A DNA stretch of 64,000 bases from Crotophaga sulcirostris (GCA_013397455.1 VYZB01000135.1:1807012-1871011); one strand, 5' to 3'. Shown: positions 11,801 through 23,263, counted from the stretch's first letter. Notes: generated by a model not told the origin, from the sequence alone. Translations and numbers: made by a program.

Positions 11801-14800
11801 TAGAGACTTAGAAGAAAAAAGCAAATTTAGACTGTGAGACAAAGAGTGAGTGTAGGGTTCCCGAAGACGTAGAAAAAATTCCATTATATCCCAGTCCTTT
11901 GGGAGACCTACTCATCAAGAGGTTGGTAAAGCATCTGGGAATAGAACGCACGCTCCTGAAAGGATATGCAAGGCTTTTAAATGACGAGGGTATACAGCTA
12001 TCCAGTAACTCTCTATGAACCGGGAGGCAGAGAGGTGTATTACCTATATGAGAGAATGAGTAACGCATAGGAGGGGCCCAGCAATCTAGGCCAATTTCAG
12101 GAGTGTGACAGAGCACAAAGTACAACTCCACTATATGAAGGGTGCTGGGTGGAAACTGTTGGCTGCAATAATAGCACTTGAAACTCTGTGTTTGTATCAG
12201 CATGGAGTGTGGGATGGTGGGATCAAAGCATTGTCTAATGGTGTCATCAGATTCAAATCCACTAAGGTGTTTTTGTAGGAGGAAGAAAAATAAGTTTCAG
12301 TTTTTAAAATGTCTTCTCACGTAATTATTTTTGGGGTTTGTTTGTTTGTTTGTTTGTTTCTGTTGTTGGCTAGTAATTTAACTTGAAAGAATTCTGAGTA
12401 TAAGCATTTCCTACTCCTACAGGAATTAGAATAATCTGTAGCACGATTTGAAGAGAACGGGCCAGACTGGGTTTGCAGCCCTTTGAGGTAGGGACTATGT
12501 ACTCTTCTCATACATCTCAAATACATCTCAGATTTATTGCTTTATGATTGTTTGCAGTGGTTATAAAATTTGAGCTTTCTATTTGCCTTACTGTACAACA
12601 CCACAAAACAGTTTTGTTCATGACAGTCTATATTTACACACCTTATGTTTGCTCAACACTATAAAGAAACAACATGAAAATAAGCAGCTACAGTATTTAT
12701 TACTCTCTCTGGATGATTAAAGTCAATCAGCTTTTGGCCTCAACCCCTGAGATAACTGGTTACCTTCAGAAAGAGCCACCCCAAGTGCACAGGTTGCCAT
12801 CATATTGTGATGACTAATGATTCAGTGACAGGAGTGTGCCGCACCGTTGAGGCTAATAGGATATGTCAGTGGAAAAATAGAAGAGTGCACAGAAATTTTA
12901 GACAGTGTTGAAAAGCATAAAAAAATTCATGGATTTTTTACAGTTACTCTGTCTCACTCCTTTCTGTTTCTTGATATGGGAGCACTGTCCAAACAAATAA
13001 ATAAGCTCTGAAAATGCATATAATTAAGAATCATAGTTGAAAGAATGATGATAGGAAATCTCTCTCTCCTGCTCTGTTACCTGGCAATGCCAGTGACTAA
13101 TAGTGTAATCTGATTGAACATTATTAAAACAGAGAAGATAATACGCTTTGTTTTGTTGTCTTTACAACTTTTTACTACCACTATATGATATAATAATAAG
13201 TTTTTAAAGTGTGTATATATAATCCTCCACCCAGAACCTTCCAATAAACAAAACAGCTTTCCTTTAAAAAATTTTGCAATGATATTGTCATTGATTGGAA
13301 ATTTTTTTCAAAAAGCTAATTAGAACATTTAAATTGGCGTGCTCAAAAATTGTAAATTCTATTTAATAAACTGTTGTTGCCCTCTAGTGTTCAAACACAG
13401 CTTGTAAATGCCCCTCCAGAAAGATCCAAACTAATCATCTAACAATTCCCCGTTTGCTCTTAATCCAACAAGACAAATGGATGGGGGAAAAAATGGTAAG
13501 TCTACGTTTCTTTTTCAACCATGAAAAAAGGGTTTTTAATTTAATAACACTCACAGTTATTTGTTTCATTGAAAAATAGTGGAAGGCTACTTTGCTTGGC
13601 ATCCTCACCAAATTAGTCATGGTATCCGTTCACTATGCTTGATGTATGTTGCTGTTTGGGTTGGAGAGTGATTTTTCTAATGTTAGCCAAATACATGCCC
13701 AGTGCTCTGAATGACCCCGAGATATGGCTGCCTGTCATCTCTTTAATGTACCTCTACTGTACTGGACCGTATCAATTAATACCAACCATTTCTCCCTCCC
13801 AACAAGTTTGTTATTACAGCAGAAAAGCACAGTGAGGACTCAGGAGTTCTTCTTAGTGATAAGCTGCCATGATGGCATTAGCAATATAGAAGGCTTCTCA
13901 CAAAGTTGTAGTTCTTTTGATTACAGTCAACCTCAGATCTGCACTTGCATTTTTATAGCCCACAACAAGGCCTAGTACTTATCATTTTACTAATTCATTT
14001 TCCAGAAATGTTATTCCCCCTTGTCATGTTCCTTGACCAGAAACCTTTGAAATAACTGTTAAAAAAAAACCAGACTGAGGTTAAACAAAGTGCAATCACC
14101 AGAAATGCTGAGGAACTTGAGATACTTTTGCTTTGTGATTTTGTTTGCTTTTAAGAAGTTATCCAGAATGATTTTCATTTAAACATTGTCAGACTCAAGC
14201 AGTGTAGAAGGCGAACTGGTTTTGTATCTATACAGTAACTTGCAGCCCCATATAGTAAAAATTCAACTTCTTGACATAAGGAAACTGACTTTTCTTTGAT
14301 CTTTAAATAATGGAATTTTCAGAGAATTTTCTGCATAACATTGTTGTTAGAGCTCTCAGAAAACTTGCCTTGAGGGCATTATTCGATCATGCCCGCTTCC
14401 CACTGCACTGAGCTTGACAGATGTAAGAACCTCTTGGACGTGAGTCACGTTTCGTATTTTGTAATAGAATTATTTCCTTGTATTCATGAGGCACCCTTCT
14501 GTCTCTGTCTTGGTGTTGTTGTCGATTATGTCACCTGCCACAGACATACTTTGAAATCTAGTATTTCATTCTACAAACAGGTTTAGATTGGATTTCTGTG
14601 AAGGGAAATGTGAATAATACAAACTAGAAGTGTAGCAAGCAGCACATGTACTCACATGTACTCTCACTCGTCTCTCGTTTCAGAGGCAGGGTAACATACA
14701 AAGCAACTATGCTTATTACCAGTCACATGAAGATGACCCCAGAAGCGAAGAAGTCTGCTTTGAAAGCCAGTAAGAGCTCTGTGAGCTCAGGAAGGACAGC

Positions 14801-15582
14801 AAGCCCAACACTGTTGCAAGCAGCTCTTTTGAGAGCCACCAGCCTGGTGAGGGAAGGACAATGCCAGAAACATGAAGATAACACAACCTTGTTCATCTGC
14901 TCCTGCTGGCTGCGGGAAAGGACTTTGAGGTTGGCGTGCTCCTACACAGCCACCATTTTCCTTTAAAACTTTCTTACTTCTCCTCAAGGTGTTCAGCAAA
15001 TGGAGACCACACCTTTACTGTGTCCTTTGCCTTGTAATACAGCTGTTGTCTTTGCTAAGCCCCCTCACAAGTTTCTGCCTGCTCTGCAATAAGGTGTTGA
15101 GTCCCAACTATTAGGGATTAAGGTGGATTAGAACAGATTCTCTCTCATGCATATGCCACGTCCCTTGATCATGATGTTTGTCATTAAAGACCTTGACTGC
15201 AGCTTGCTTTACTTTGATATTATGAAAAACTCTTTGTCTCTGATACATACTTAAAAAACCAACATGCTATTGGGTGGCGGGCTCTTTAGAAAAGGCAAAC
15301 TCAAATTTGCAGCACGTGATTTTAAGAGTGGCTTCCGAAGTATGCAGAAAAAACATTAAATATATATCCATAAACTGTATGTAGCTAAGGAAAATTAAGC
15401 CAACCATGTTATGTGTACTGCAATTTTTACTGTTTGTACCTAAACCCATTTGAATGCAAAGCTCTACTACTAAGTACTCTTTAAAGGCTATAGATAAATA
15501 GGATTGCCAGACAGTCATGTAACACTAGGGCATTTGGGTTCAAATAGTATTGAAACCACTCATGTTCTGCACAGGTACCCAA

Positions 15583-15588
15583 TTTATT
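15583..15588 (-). other. Candidate polyadenylation signal for MANSC1
   Basis: The minus strand reads AATAAA here, about 325 bases past the MANSC1 stop codon. A second AATAAA lies at 15700-15695. Either could end the transcript; neither can be confirmed without transcript data. Confidence 0.3.
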
Positions 15589-15694
15589 AGGTGTTCTTCT
15601 ATTCCACTAATCTTGTCACAGTACAGATTAAACTCTTCAAATGCTTTTTCTCCTTAAATATTAAGATCTTCTTAGCTTAACTCGATTTTCAATG

Positions 15695-15700
15695 TTTATT
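15695..15700 (-). other. Candidate polyadenylation signal for MANSC1
   Basis: The minus strand reads AATAAA about 213 bases downstream of the MANSC1 stop. It competes with the one at 15588-15583. Confidence 0.3.
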
Positions 15701-15912
15701 TTCCAGATTTAGTAATAAATCAAAAATTATAGACATTACCATTCAACTTAGAAAAAACAGTTCTCTTTCCCGCCAAAGCCATCTGCTGCTTTCCCATTAG
15801 TGGCCAAAAAAGGAATCTATCCTCTTCTGAGATTTCAGTATCTACTGTTCTGTTTCAGAGTTGTCCTCTCAAAGATGAGAGATGCTCCTCACAGCCTTAT
15901 TTCTTCTCCCCA

Positions 15913-16907
15913 TCATACATCAGCATACATTCCATTGATCAAGTAATCCAGTCTGGTATAATGTCTCTTCTGAAGAGATTCGTGTATTTTCTTTCCGGTC
16001 AATGCAATAACTAGTAACAAGAATACCACCCCAAAAAGCAAAGCTGCTACAAGGCTGCTTTTTTCTCCCAGCTGAATGACACCTTTCCCTCTCAGAACAC
16101 TCTCTGGCAAGTAGTTTTCTAAAACAGATGGGTCATAACCCTGAGAATCGTTCTGGGAAGCCATGGAGGAATTACTAGTAGATAGAGTGAAACCTGGAAA
16201 AGAGAGGAGGGTAACATGGCTGGTTTCATTGGAAGAGGCAACTGTTGGCTCAGGAGGGATGGCTGGAGTTCTCCGCCCTGATGGGGTGGTAGCAGATCTG
16301 GAATTTGTGTTCACCTGCTTGGTTCTTGAAGTAGAAGCAGAAGTTGTTGGACTGGAAAGAGGAACATGAGTAACAGTGGTGGTGGCAGCAGGGATACCAG
16401 GTTTAGCTCTGGTGTTCACAGTAGGTGGAAAGGTAGCTGTGGTAGTGGTCACAGCAGGAGGTTTAGCACCACCAGTAGGGAGAGAGGTTGTATGAGATTC
16501 CAATCTGGTGGTACTTGTAGGCAGAGGACTAAGAGTGGTTCTGCTGGGTTCAGGAGTGCTAGACTGAGTGGTGAGGAATGAAGCAGAGGTGTTTCCAATT
16601 CGAACAGCAGAAGATGTATTTGACTGCAGGTTAATTACTTTCTGCCTCGGGATGGAGTCTAAGCTCTCAGGATTTGCCCTTTTAGTTTCAGGGAAAACTG
16701 TATGAACTTCACTGTTGTCTAAATGCTTGGCCACATGGTTCAGGAGTTCAGATGCCTGATGAAAGACAGATTGTTGCAAAGCAACCGTATGATTTTGGTG
16801 GGTTGTCTGGCTGTGAGAAATAAAGGCTCCAGCATCTGAAGGCAAAGAATATCCATCCGAAGAAATGTCCTCACTTTTGAAGGCTGTATCCTCCAGGGCA
16901 TAGGTGT
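15913..16907 (-). CDS. MANSC1: MANSC1, coding exon 3 (stalk, membrane segment, tail)
   Basis: This last coding exon supplies residues 121-451 of a 451-residue protein (human MANSC1 is about 431). The acceptor TTTCCAG precedes 16907 and the frame enters in phase 1, matching the upstream exon; the stop TGA is at 15915-15913. The exon encodes a long Ser/Thr/Pro-rich mucin-like ectodomain, with six N-glycosylation sequons visible (NHT, NTS twice, NET, NSS, NDS). A hydrophobic membrane segment spans about residues 405-425. A basic cytoplasmic tail ends in RLDYLINGMYADV, very close to the end of mammalian MANSC1. MANSC1 is a type I membrane protein whose molecular role is poorly known; the stalk is expected to be O-glycosylated. 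A CDS drawn only within this exon would miss the first third of the protein. Confidence 0.95.
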
Positions 16908-17440
16908 CTGGAAACAGAAAGGAAATAATAGTATTTAACTATTAAATCTATTTTTGACTAAGACAGGCTTACTGTAACAATTTGTATTTCTTAATAAGAG
17001 AGATATAAGGTGGCTCCAGAAAGTAATGCCTAATGAAACTGAGGCATCAAGACCTTCCTTTCTTTAAAGTATGGTGAGTGACTTTTAAATTCTGTGTCAT
17101 AAGACCTTTCAGTTTCAAGTCCGGGCACAACAGACCCTGACTGCTGCCTCTTACAGAATTCACCTGTGCAGAGTGATCATATTGATCTGATTGTTTTATA
17201 TTCATATTGGATGCATTTAAGTGTTTTATCTAGCAGTGCAATGCAGAGCAAGTGGGCCCATTGCCTTCAAACCATTCTCAGCCTCTGACAGTTGAGAAGT
17301 AGGTATTATCAACTTCACTTTTAGTTGTCAGATGTACACATTTCAACCTAGCCAAGATGATTATATATTCCCCTTTCTTGTAATATCCAAGCACCCTGTG
17401 ATTGGTTGATATAATTCACTTCACGTATAAAAATTGTCTT

Positions 17441-17621
17441 ATAGAATCATAGAATGGTTTGGGTCAGAAGGGACCTTAAAGATCATCTGGTTTCAACTCC
17501 CCTGCCATGGTCAGGGACACCTTACACTAGGTCAGGTTCCTCAAAGCCTCATCCATCCCTCAAGGGATGGAGCATCCAGGACTTCTCTGGGCAACCTGTT
17601 CCAGAGCATCATCACCCTCAC
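17441..17621 (-). repeat. CR1 LINE fragment (3' end)
   Basis: Inverted CR1 3' end (ATAGAATCATAGAATGG, then AGAAGGGACCTTAAAGATCATC), truncated after about 180 bp. It lies within a MANSC1 intron, in the same orientation as the gene. Confidence 0.9.
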
Positions 17622-17986
17622 CCATATGATACAAGATGGCAATAATATCCCCACTTTATAGACAATTTTAAACACATACTGAATTGTGGAGAAGACCTGA
17701 GCTCCTACTGCCCATGCTAGGAGAAAGCCTCTGGGGAATTTGCAGTGAAGCCCCCCACAAGAAGCAGACTGTGCTTGATCATTTTTCCAGAAGTCAATAT
17801 GTATTGCTTGCAAACCAGGGGGGTGAATCTTATTTAATAGAATTTGGAAGCAGGGCAACAGTGTTACGTGACAGAAATTCCATACTATGGATAACTCAAG
17901 CCGCTACCTGATTCTGTATAGGTATTATAGAAAGACTTTGGGCGAGCAACAGCTCTTGGGAAGACTGGCTGTTATAATTCAGATTT

Positions 17987-18014
17987 TATATATACGTACA
18001 TGCACGTATGTATA
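17987..18014. repeat. 28-nt perfect alternating purine-pyrimidine tract
   Basis: Every position alternates pyrimidine and purine, mixing TA, CG, CA and TG steps and including a TACGTACATGCACGTATGTA core. It is followed by a further (AT)n run at about 18029-18041. Confidence 0.85.
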
Positions 18015-20755
18015 ATATGGGCATGTAGATATATATATATAATCATTATTGTTCAGTTACTGCACAGAACATTTAAAAGGACACATCTTCTCAAGTAATT
18101 CTGACTCTCACTCATCTCTTTTTTTAATTGAAACCAAGACATTTGTTAACTGCACTAAAACTGAAATAAATAATAAAAAGTCCATGACATTTTCATTGTC
18201 ACTTTTTCCTCAAGTCGGAAGTCTTATCTAGAGGGATGGATTTATTTCAGTTTTATTATACATGCCAAGAAGCCTACTTGGCTGCTGTTTTAATATATAT
18301 TTCCAAGCCTTAAGATTCCAACTGGCAATGCGTTAAACAAGAGCACATCAAATACTTCACTTGAATCACAGACACCAATTTTTATCCTAACCTTCCAGTC
18401 AGACACCAGCTTATTACCAAAGTAAGATCCTAAGTAGAGATAATGGACTCTAACTACAAGGTCTGACTTAGAGAAATCCATACTCTGTTTTTAGAGAATG
18501 GCTTTATATAACAAAATTATTAGTTATTAGAGGATCAGAAGATGGTCAAAGACACACAAACTCTCTGGACACATTTCCACACCAGCAAAGAAAAGGCCTG
18601 TCATCACCATGGAGTTAGTCCCCAGCTTGCTCTGCCCTGTTTCTGATGCACTCTCATGGATGCTTTCCCCCATGCATTTAAGCAAACAGCAGATGTAGTG
18701 TGACAGCTCCAAAGCACTTGCAGCATGCTATGTCATCCTCAGTTTGCTCGCCTGGGCAACAGCTAGAAAAGTATGGAGCACTCACGCAGTGTTCAAAGGA
18801 CGGGTGGAGGGAGCACAGAGAGGCTATGGGACCAATCCCCTACTGGAGTTAAGTATCACTGCTACTCTGCAGCACTCGGATTAATTAACTGCCCGCACTA
18901 ACTCTACTCCACATTTTCAGCATCAAATATAGATTTTATAGTGTTCTTTGTCTCCATTTTAGACTACAAGTTCCCAAATGCAGTTTTCCAAAACTGGTAC
19001 GGGTGAGATACAGCTGGGGTACTACGACACATTTCGTTTGTTGGTGAGAAAGAACAAGGGCACTATGCAAGTCAATCTCTAAAAAGAGATTAAAAAATCA
19101 AAGTGGTCCTGCTGATATCTCAAATCCAATAAGCTGCATTAGAAAACAAGAAGTGTCAGTCTTAAAAACAAGCTAAGCACCTCCTAAGAATACTTCGTTA
19201 GAACCTTCCAGTATCTTAGTGGAGCGGAAAAGACAAACACCAAAGTAGGAAATGAAGAGCAGAAACCAGAATTGTTATTTTTCAGCAATAGCTCTTTGTG
19301 ACTGGGACCAGGAAATGTTTTACTTCCCAAGCCGTAAGTTGTTTCCACTAGTTACCAAGCAACAAGTATAGTTAGAAAAGAAAAACAAAATCTCATTACT
19401 AACATAGCATCAGTATTTTAAGTTCCTTTATTACCAACAGAGTATCTTTCCTCCTTTTACTTTGGTTTTCAGTGTAACTACCTGCAGACTCTCTGAAAAA
19501 ACAGACCTCGAAATGTTTGTCAGTATTGACACCGCTCAGGTGCTACCTTTGAAAACTTATTAGGAACATAAGGTAAATAAGCTAGCAGAATCTTTCCATA
19601 ATTCAATGTTCATAGAAGCTAAAAAATGCAAAATGAAAAATAGATGGTATATGCAATCGAGTTGTTAACTGAGCACTACACATGCAGGAGGAAAGCACAA
19701 GCACAATTACGTTTCTTGTTTCTTTGTATGAAACCCCCATATTCTTCTAAGGAGAAAGAGCTGGAGAATAGTTCTAACGATATTTTTACAGGCATGCAAT
19801 TCATTTGTTGGACATTGCTTTCTGCCCAGTTCCTGTGTGATTGTGCTTGCACAAAAATATTTCATAGCATTATGTGTATAAGTTTTCTACATATCCTGCT
19901 CTCGCTCCTTGCATGGTTCCTGTTGGAAAAGTTCTTTTTCAGCAAAAGCTCAGCCTCTGGAAATATGACATTTCTGCTCTCTCAAACAGCCACCCTGAAA
20001 CCACCTTGTGAACTCTTGGCAGGAGGGCAGTCTAACTACCAGTTTCTTATCTGAGCCGTTCAAACAGGTCTGGTACAAGTCAATGTCAGTCAACAAGACT
20101 TGCTATTAAAAATCTCACAGCACATGACTGAGAGCAAGAAATTTCTGAGTGTGCAGCCCACATGCCACAAAGCTGTGAGCTTAGTCCGTTTGCATCTGTG
20201 CTGCAGGTTCCCTAACTGAAAGTACAAATTAATGATTACTATTGCCAGTTACTCGGTAACATTCCAGCAGTGCTCCAAAGCCTGTCCAACACTTGCTCAG
20301 TGTTTCTGCCTGTGTGTATGTGGTATTAATCAGCCTACCATGGATCCATCAAATACACAGACAACTACACGGGCATTGTATTTCCATTGCTTTCACCGAT
20401 ATTCTTCAGCATTATGTGCAGGAATATATATATTCATGAATATATCAAGATAGAAGCAGCTTCTTTTTGTTTTAAGGCAAGGGAAAATTTCAAAGAGTTC
20501 TGAATCTGATCTGAAGGAATTGCATTAGGGTCAGGATGTTATCCCAACTGGGAAGCTGTGCCCATGCAGGAGCTTACCACACACCTGCCCGTTCATCTCC
20601 CATAAAGCAAAAGAGCAGCATTTTCAAATTACAGTGTTTGGCTTAGAACATTTTACTTAAATACACAACCCCCCAAATTTTTCTGGTTGATACTGAAAAG
20701 TCACAGGTGGGAAGGTCATCTAGTGTGGGGATTGGTGGCTTTTATTCTTATTTAC

Positions 20756-20896
20756 CTCTAGTTATCTTGTAGCTCACAAATCCTGTGGCGGGTTTCATTG
20801 GACAAGCCTCCGTGCTAGGGCAGTAAAACAGGTAGCAGTTTGGATGTGCACTTGTCCTTTGAACATCAAAAATCATCAAATTACACTTCTTGTCTC
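20756..20896 (-). CDS. MANSC1: MANSC1, coding exon 2 (second half of MANSC domain)
   Basis: A 141-nt exon not visible as a long open frame, found by homology. The acceptor TTTTGCAG ends at top-strand 20897, the donor G|GTAAAT begins at 20755, and both ends are phase 1. It encodes residues 74-120, starting G-D-K-K-C-N-L-M-I-F-D and continuing with N-C-Y-L-F-Y-C-P and E-A-C-P, all diagnostic of the MANSC (motif at N terminus with seven cysteines) fold. Cysteines here are C78, C94, C99 and C105; they would pair with the cysteines of exon 1. The spacing agrees with mammalian MANSC1. Confidence is high because both splice sites, the phase and the residues agree. Confidence 0.93.
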
Positions 20897-21793
20897 CTGC
20901 AAAACGTGATACACAACATATTTTAGAATTAAGAACTTTTATACCATCTTGACATTAAGCTCTGACCTGTTAGTTTTGTCTAGTGTGAGTAAGAGGAAAA
21001 GTACTAACGTGTAACATTCCTACAGGAAAAACAACCCAGGCCTGCAAAAGAATGGCCCAGGGCCAATATACAGAAGGTCACACCTTCCTCTTCCTGTTAC
21101 AGATGAACTTGGGGAAACAATGAGTCTAATCCCTTGCTCTCCCCTCACCCATACCATGCTGGCATCACTCAATATAATAATTTCTTGCTTACAAATCCTG
21201 ATAAATCTGAAAACCTATACTACAGGGTTATAAAAAGTGAGTATAGGTAACCTATACTCACAAGGAAGGAAATTATTTATAGGCTTTTCCCATCACATCC
21301 CAGGAATCTCTTGGCTATTTGCTGCTTGGGAGGAGGGGGGGGGATTACTTTTACCACTGTCATTCTACTTGCTGCTGTACCTCCTACTGCTCCAAAAGCT
21401 TGGTGCAAAGGAGCATCTCAAGAGAAGGTTACGCATTTTGGGCTAAAATTAAACTTAGCTCAAAATGTCAGTTACTTCGTAGCACGTCTGCTAAACACAG
21501 CTTTCATATCTTGGATTTCGTGGTCCGAGAGGTTTCAGCATTTGAAGCTACCACTGGTTCTTTGCTGCCACTGTTTTCCTGAACAGCTGGGGGGGTCTCG
21601 CGCCAAGATCTAACATCCCACTTGGCAAAACAGAACAGCAGCCACACGCTGTTACTGGTCGCAGCGTGAATGAATGGATAACCCAGCACTTCCAGGCCGA
21701 ATACCGAAAGCACCCTTGTCCCGGACAAGTTCACAAGTCATTTCCCAAGCGTTTGCGCGCAGGAACCCAGAAGACGGAAGAGGAACCGGTTAC
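20897..21793 (-). other. MANSC1: MANSC1 intron between coding exons 1 and 2
   Basis: An intron of about 0.9 kb with canonical GT/AG ends (donor GTAACC, acceptor TTTTGCAG). It contains a perfect 25-bp palindrome at 21237-21261 and a G9 run near 21339. No additional exon was seen. Confidence 0.85.
21237..21261. repeat. Perfect inverted repeat, 12-bp arms with 1-nt centre
   Basis: The left arm GTGAGTATAGGT is followed by a single A and its exact reverse complement ACCTATACTCAC. A related half (AACCTATACT) occurs about 25 bp upstream. It lies inside a MANSC1 intron. Confidence 0.95.
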
Positions 21794-22013
21794 CTGAGGG
21801 CTTTTCCCCCGAGCAGCAAACGCGAACGCAAGCTTCCAGGGTGGGGGCGTACACGGGTTCTGCACCTCTGATGCCTTTGGGCAGGGACAGGCTTATGTCG
21901 ACGATGGCATTTTCCATCTTCTCCGTGGAGCACTCCTGGCTCAGGGACGGGCTGGGCATCGCGCAGGTGCTCACCAGGAAGCAGAGCAGCCACCGGCTGC
22001 CACTGGGAGACAT
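21794..22013 (-). CDS. MANSC1: MANSC1, coding exon 1 (signal peptide, first half of MANSC domain)
   Basis: The start ATG is at top-strand 22013-22011 in the context GTGACCATGT (A at -3). The codon two triplets upstream is GTG, not ATG, so this is the best start. It encodes residues 1-73 plus one base of Gly74, ending at donor G|GTAACC. Residues about 1-26 form a signal peptide (WLLCFLVSTCAM core, ending in SLSQ) before E27-C28. Then come S-L-P-K-G-I-R-G-A-E-P-V-Y and C62, C66, C67, matching the KGIRG-EPVY segment of mammalian MANSC1. Eight cysteines remain in the predicted mature domain across exons 1 and 2. A non-coding first exon may exist upstream; the 5' end of the transcript is not defined by this sequence. 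Confidence 0.92.
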
Positions 22014-22320
22014 GGTCACTCGGGTGGGATCCTCGCAGGGACGCGGGGATGCGGGGATGCCTCTGCCCCTGGGGCGCTCCCCGAGCCGGACCCGCCTCGA
22101 GCAGGAACCGGATTTCTCGGCGAGCTTCCCGAAGCGCTGGTAGCCGGGAGAGCCGCCTCCGCGGTGCCTCCCCTGCTCCCGGGGCGGGGACGCGTTCCTG
22201 GGGGCACCTCGGGGCCGAGCCTGCCGCCCGGGGCCGGGAAGGCTGCGGTGGGAGCAGCGCGGGGGGCGCGGAGCGATGCGCGGCCGGGGGGGTGGGAGGG
22301 CTGCGGGGAGGTGGAGCCGG
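22014..22320 (-). promoter_or_regulatory. MANSC1: MANSC1 5' flank, CpG-rich promoter/5' UTR region
   Basis: The sequence directly upstream of the MANSC1 start codon is strongly GC- and CpG-rich (GGGGCGGGG, GCGCGGGGGGCGCGG), with no TATA box evident. It probably holds the transcription start and any 5' UTR. The exact start cannot be read from sequence. Confidence 0.6.
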
Positions 22321-22540
22321 CTGCCTGCCTCCCCCTGCCCTGCCTCCTGCCTGTCCCCCTGCCCTGCCTCCTACCTGTCCCCCTGCCTGTCCTCCTACCT
22401 GTCCCCCTGCCTGTCCTCCTGCCTGTCCCCCATCCCTTCCTCCTACCTGTCCTCCTTCCCGTCCCCCTGTCCTCCCTCTTGCCTGTCCCCCTGTCCTGCC
22501 TCCTGCCTGTGCCCCTGCCCCCCTGTCTGCCTGCCTGCCT
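22321..22540. repeat. Pyrimidine-rich minisatellite (about 24-bp unit)
   Basis: The array is built from variants of TCCCCCTGCCTGTCCTCCTACC, about 24 bp long, repeated roughly nine times with drift. Because the period is a multiple of three and the units lack stops, several frames on both strands stay open (up to 265 codons on the minus strand as Gly-Gln/Arg repeats). Those are artefacts. The minus strand, which is the MANSC1 sense strand, is G-rich with many GGGGG and AGG runs. Confidence 0.9.
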
Positions 22541-22745
22541 GGGGGGTGGGTGTGTGCATCGGTGCCCCCACTCCTCCAGGTGCTCACTGGCCCCAGAGGC
22601 TTGTCCTGAGCATCAGGTGCAAAGGAAAGACCACTCAGTGAAACTCTTCAGGTTGGAGTGGTGGTGGTGGTGATGTGGTTTTGCTCACAGGCTGGCCTGT
22701 CTCTTCTCCAACTTAGATTTGCTTTTGGGAGCTGTAATGAAAGTG

Positions 22746-23263
22746 ATTGGGCCCCTCAGTTTGGGAAAGATGTCAGGATACTGGAGGGTGTCCAGAGGAG
22801 GGCAACAAAGATGGTGAAGGGGCTGGAGCACAAGCCCTACGAGGAGCGACTGAGGGAGCTGGGGCTGTTTAGTCTGGAGAAGAGGAGGCTCAGGGGAGAC
22901 CTTATTGCTCTCTACAACTACCTAAAAGGAGGTTGTAGTCAAGCGGGCGTTGGTCTCTTCTCACAGGTGACCAGTGACAGAACTAGAGGGCACGGACTTA
23001 AACTTCGTCAGGGGAGGTTTAGACTTGATGTTAGGAAGAAGTTCTACACTGAAAGGGTGATTGGCCACTGGAATGCGCTGCCCAGGGAGGTGGTGGAGTC
23101 GCCGACCCTTGATGTGTTTAAGGGAAGATTGGATGAGGCACTCAGTGCCATGGCTTAGGTGATGAGATGGTGTTAGTGTTGGCTTATAGGTTGGACTTGA
23201 TGATCTCAGAGGTCTCTTCCAACCTGGTTATACTGTGATACTGTGATACTGTGATACTGTGAT
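22746..23263 (+). repeat. CR1 LINE, relatively young copy with open C-terminal RT frame
   Basis: A 5'-truncated CR1 of about 520 bp. The frame is open from the truncation to TAG at 23156-23158 and encodes the C-terminal end of the CR1 reverse-transcriptase ORF ([50 protein letters not shown]). The 3' UTR ends in four copies of ATACTGTG rather than the more usual ATTCTATG. The intact frame and uniform tail suggest a more recent insertion than the other copies. The enzyme's catalytic domain is absent, so the copy is not autonomous. Confidence 0.95.

Larger units (their letters stand above)
8833..15900. other. Intergenic DNA downstream of MANSC1, no gene recognised
   Basis: No exon, RNA gene or clear mobile element was recognised in this stretch. 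Small local features are a (GTTT)n run at about 12337-12360, a short TTGGATCC-centred near-inverted repeat at about 10854-10878, and AT-rich segments at 13190-13330. The right end (about 15550-15912) probably holds the MANSC1 3' UTR. Confidence 0.55.
16908..20755 (-). other. MANSC1: MANSC1 intron between coding exons 2 and 3
   Basis: It is bounded by donor GTAAAT (top-strand 20755 downwards) and acceptor TTTCCAG (ending at 16908). It contains one CR1 fragment (17441-17621), an alternating purine-pyrimidine tract (17987-18014) and otherwise unique DNA. No additional exon was recognised; phase-1 joining of the flanking exons needs none. Confidence 0.8.

Noticed and set aside
21790..22587. 265-codon minus-strand open frame rich in Gly-Gln-Ala-Gly/Val-Gly-Gly repeats
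   Set aside because: It is a translation of the 24-bp minisatellite; other frames over the same array are also open. It overlaps the MANSC1 first exon out of frame and has no family resemblance.
22049..22673. Plus-strand Pro/Cys/Leu-rich open frames of 121-186 codons
   Set aside because: Same minisatellite read on the other strand; periodic low-complexity products with no domain.
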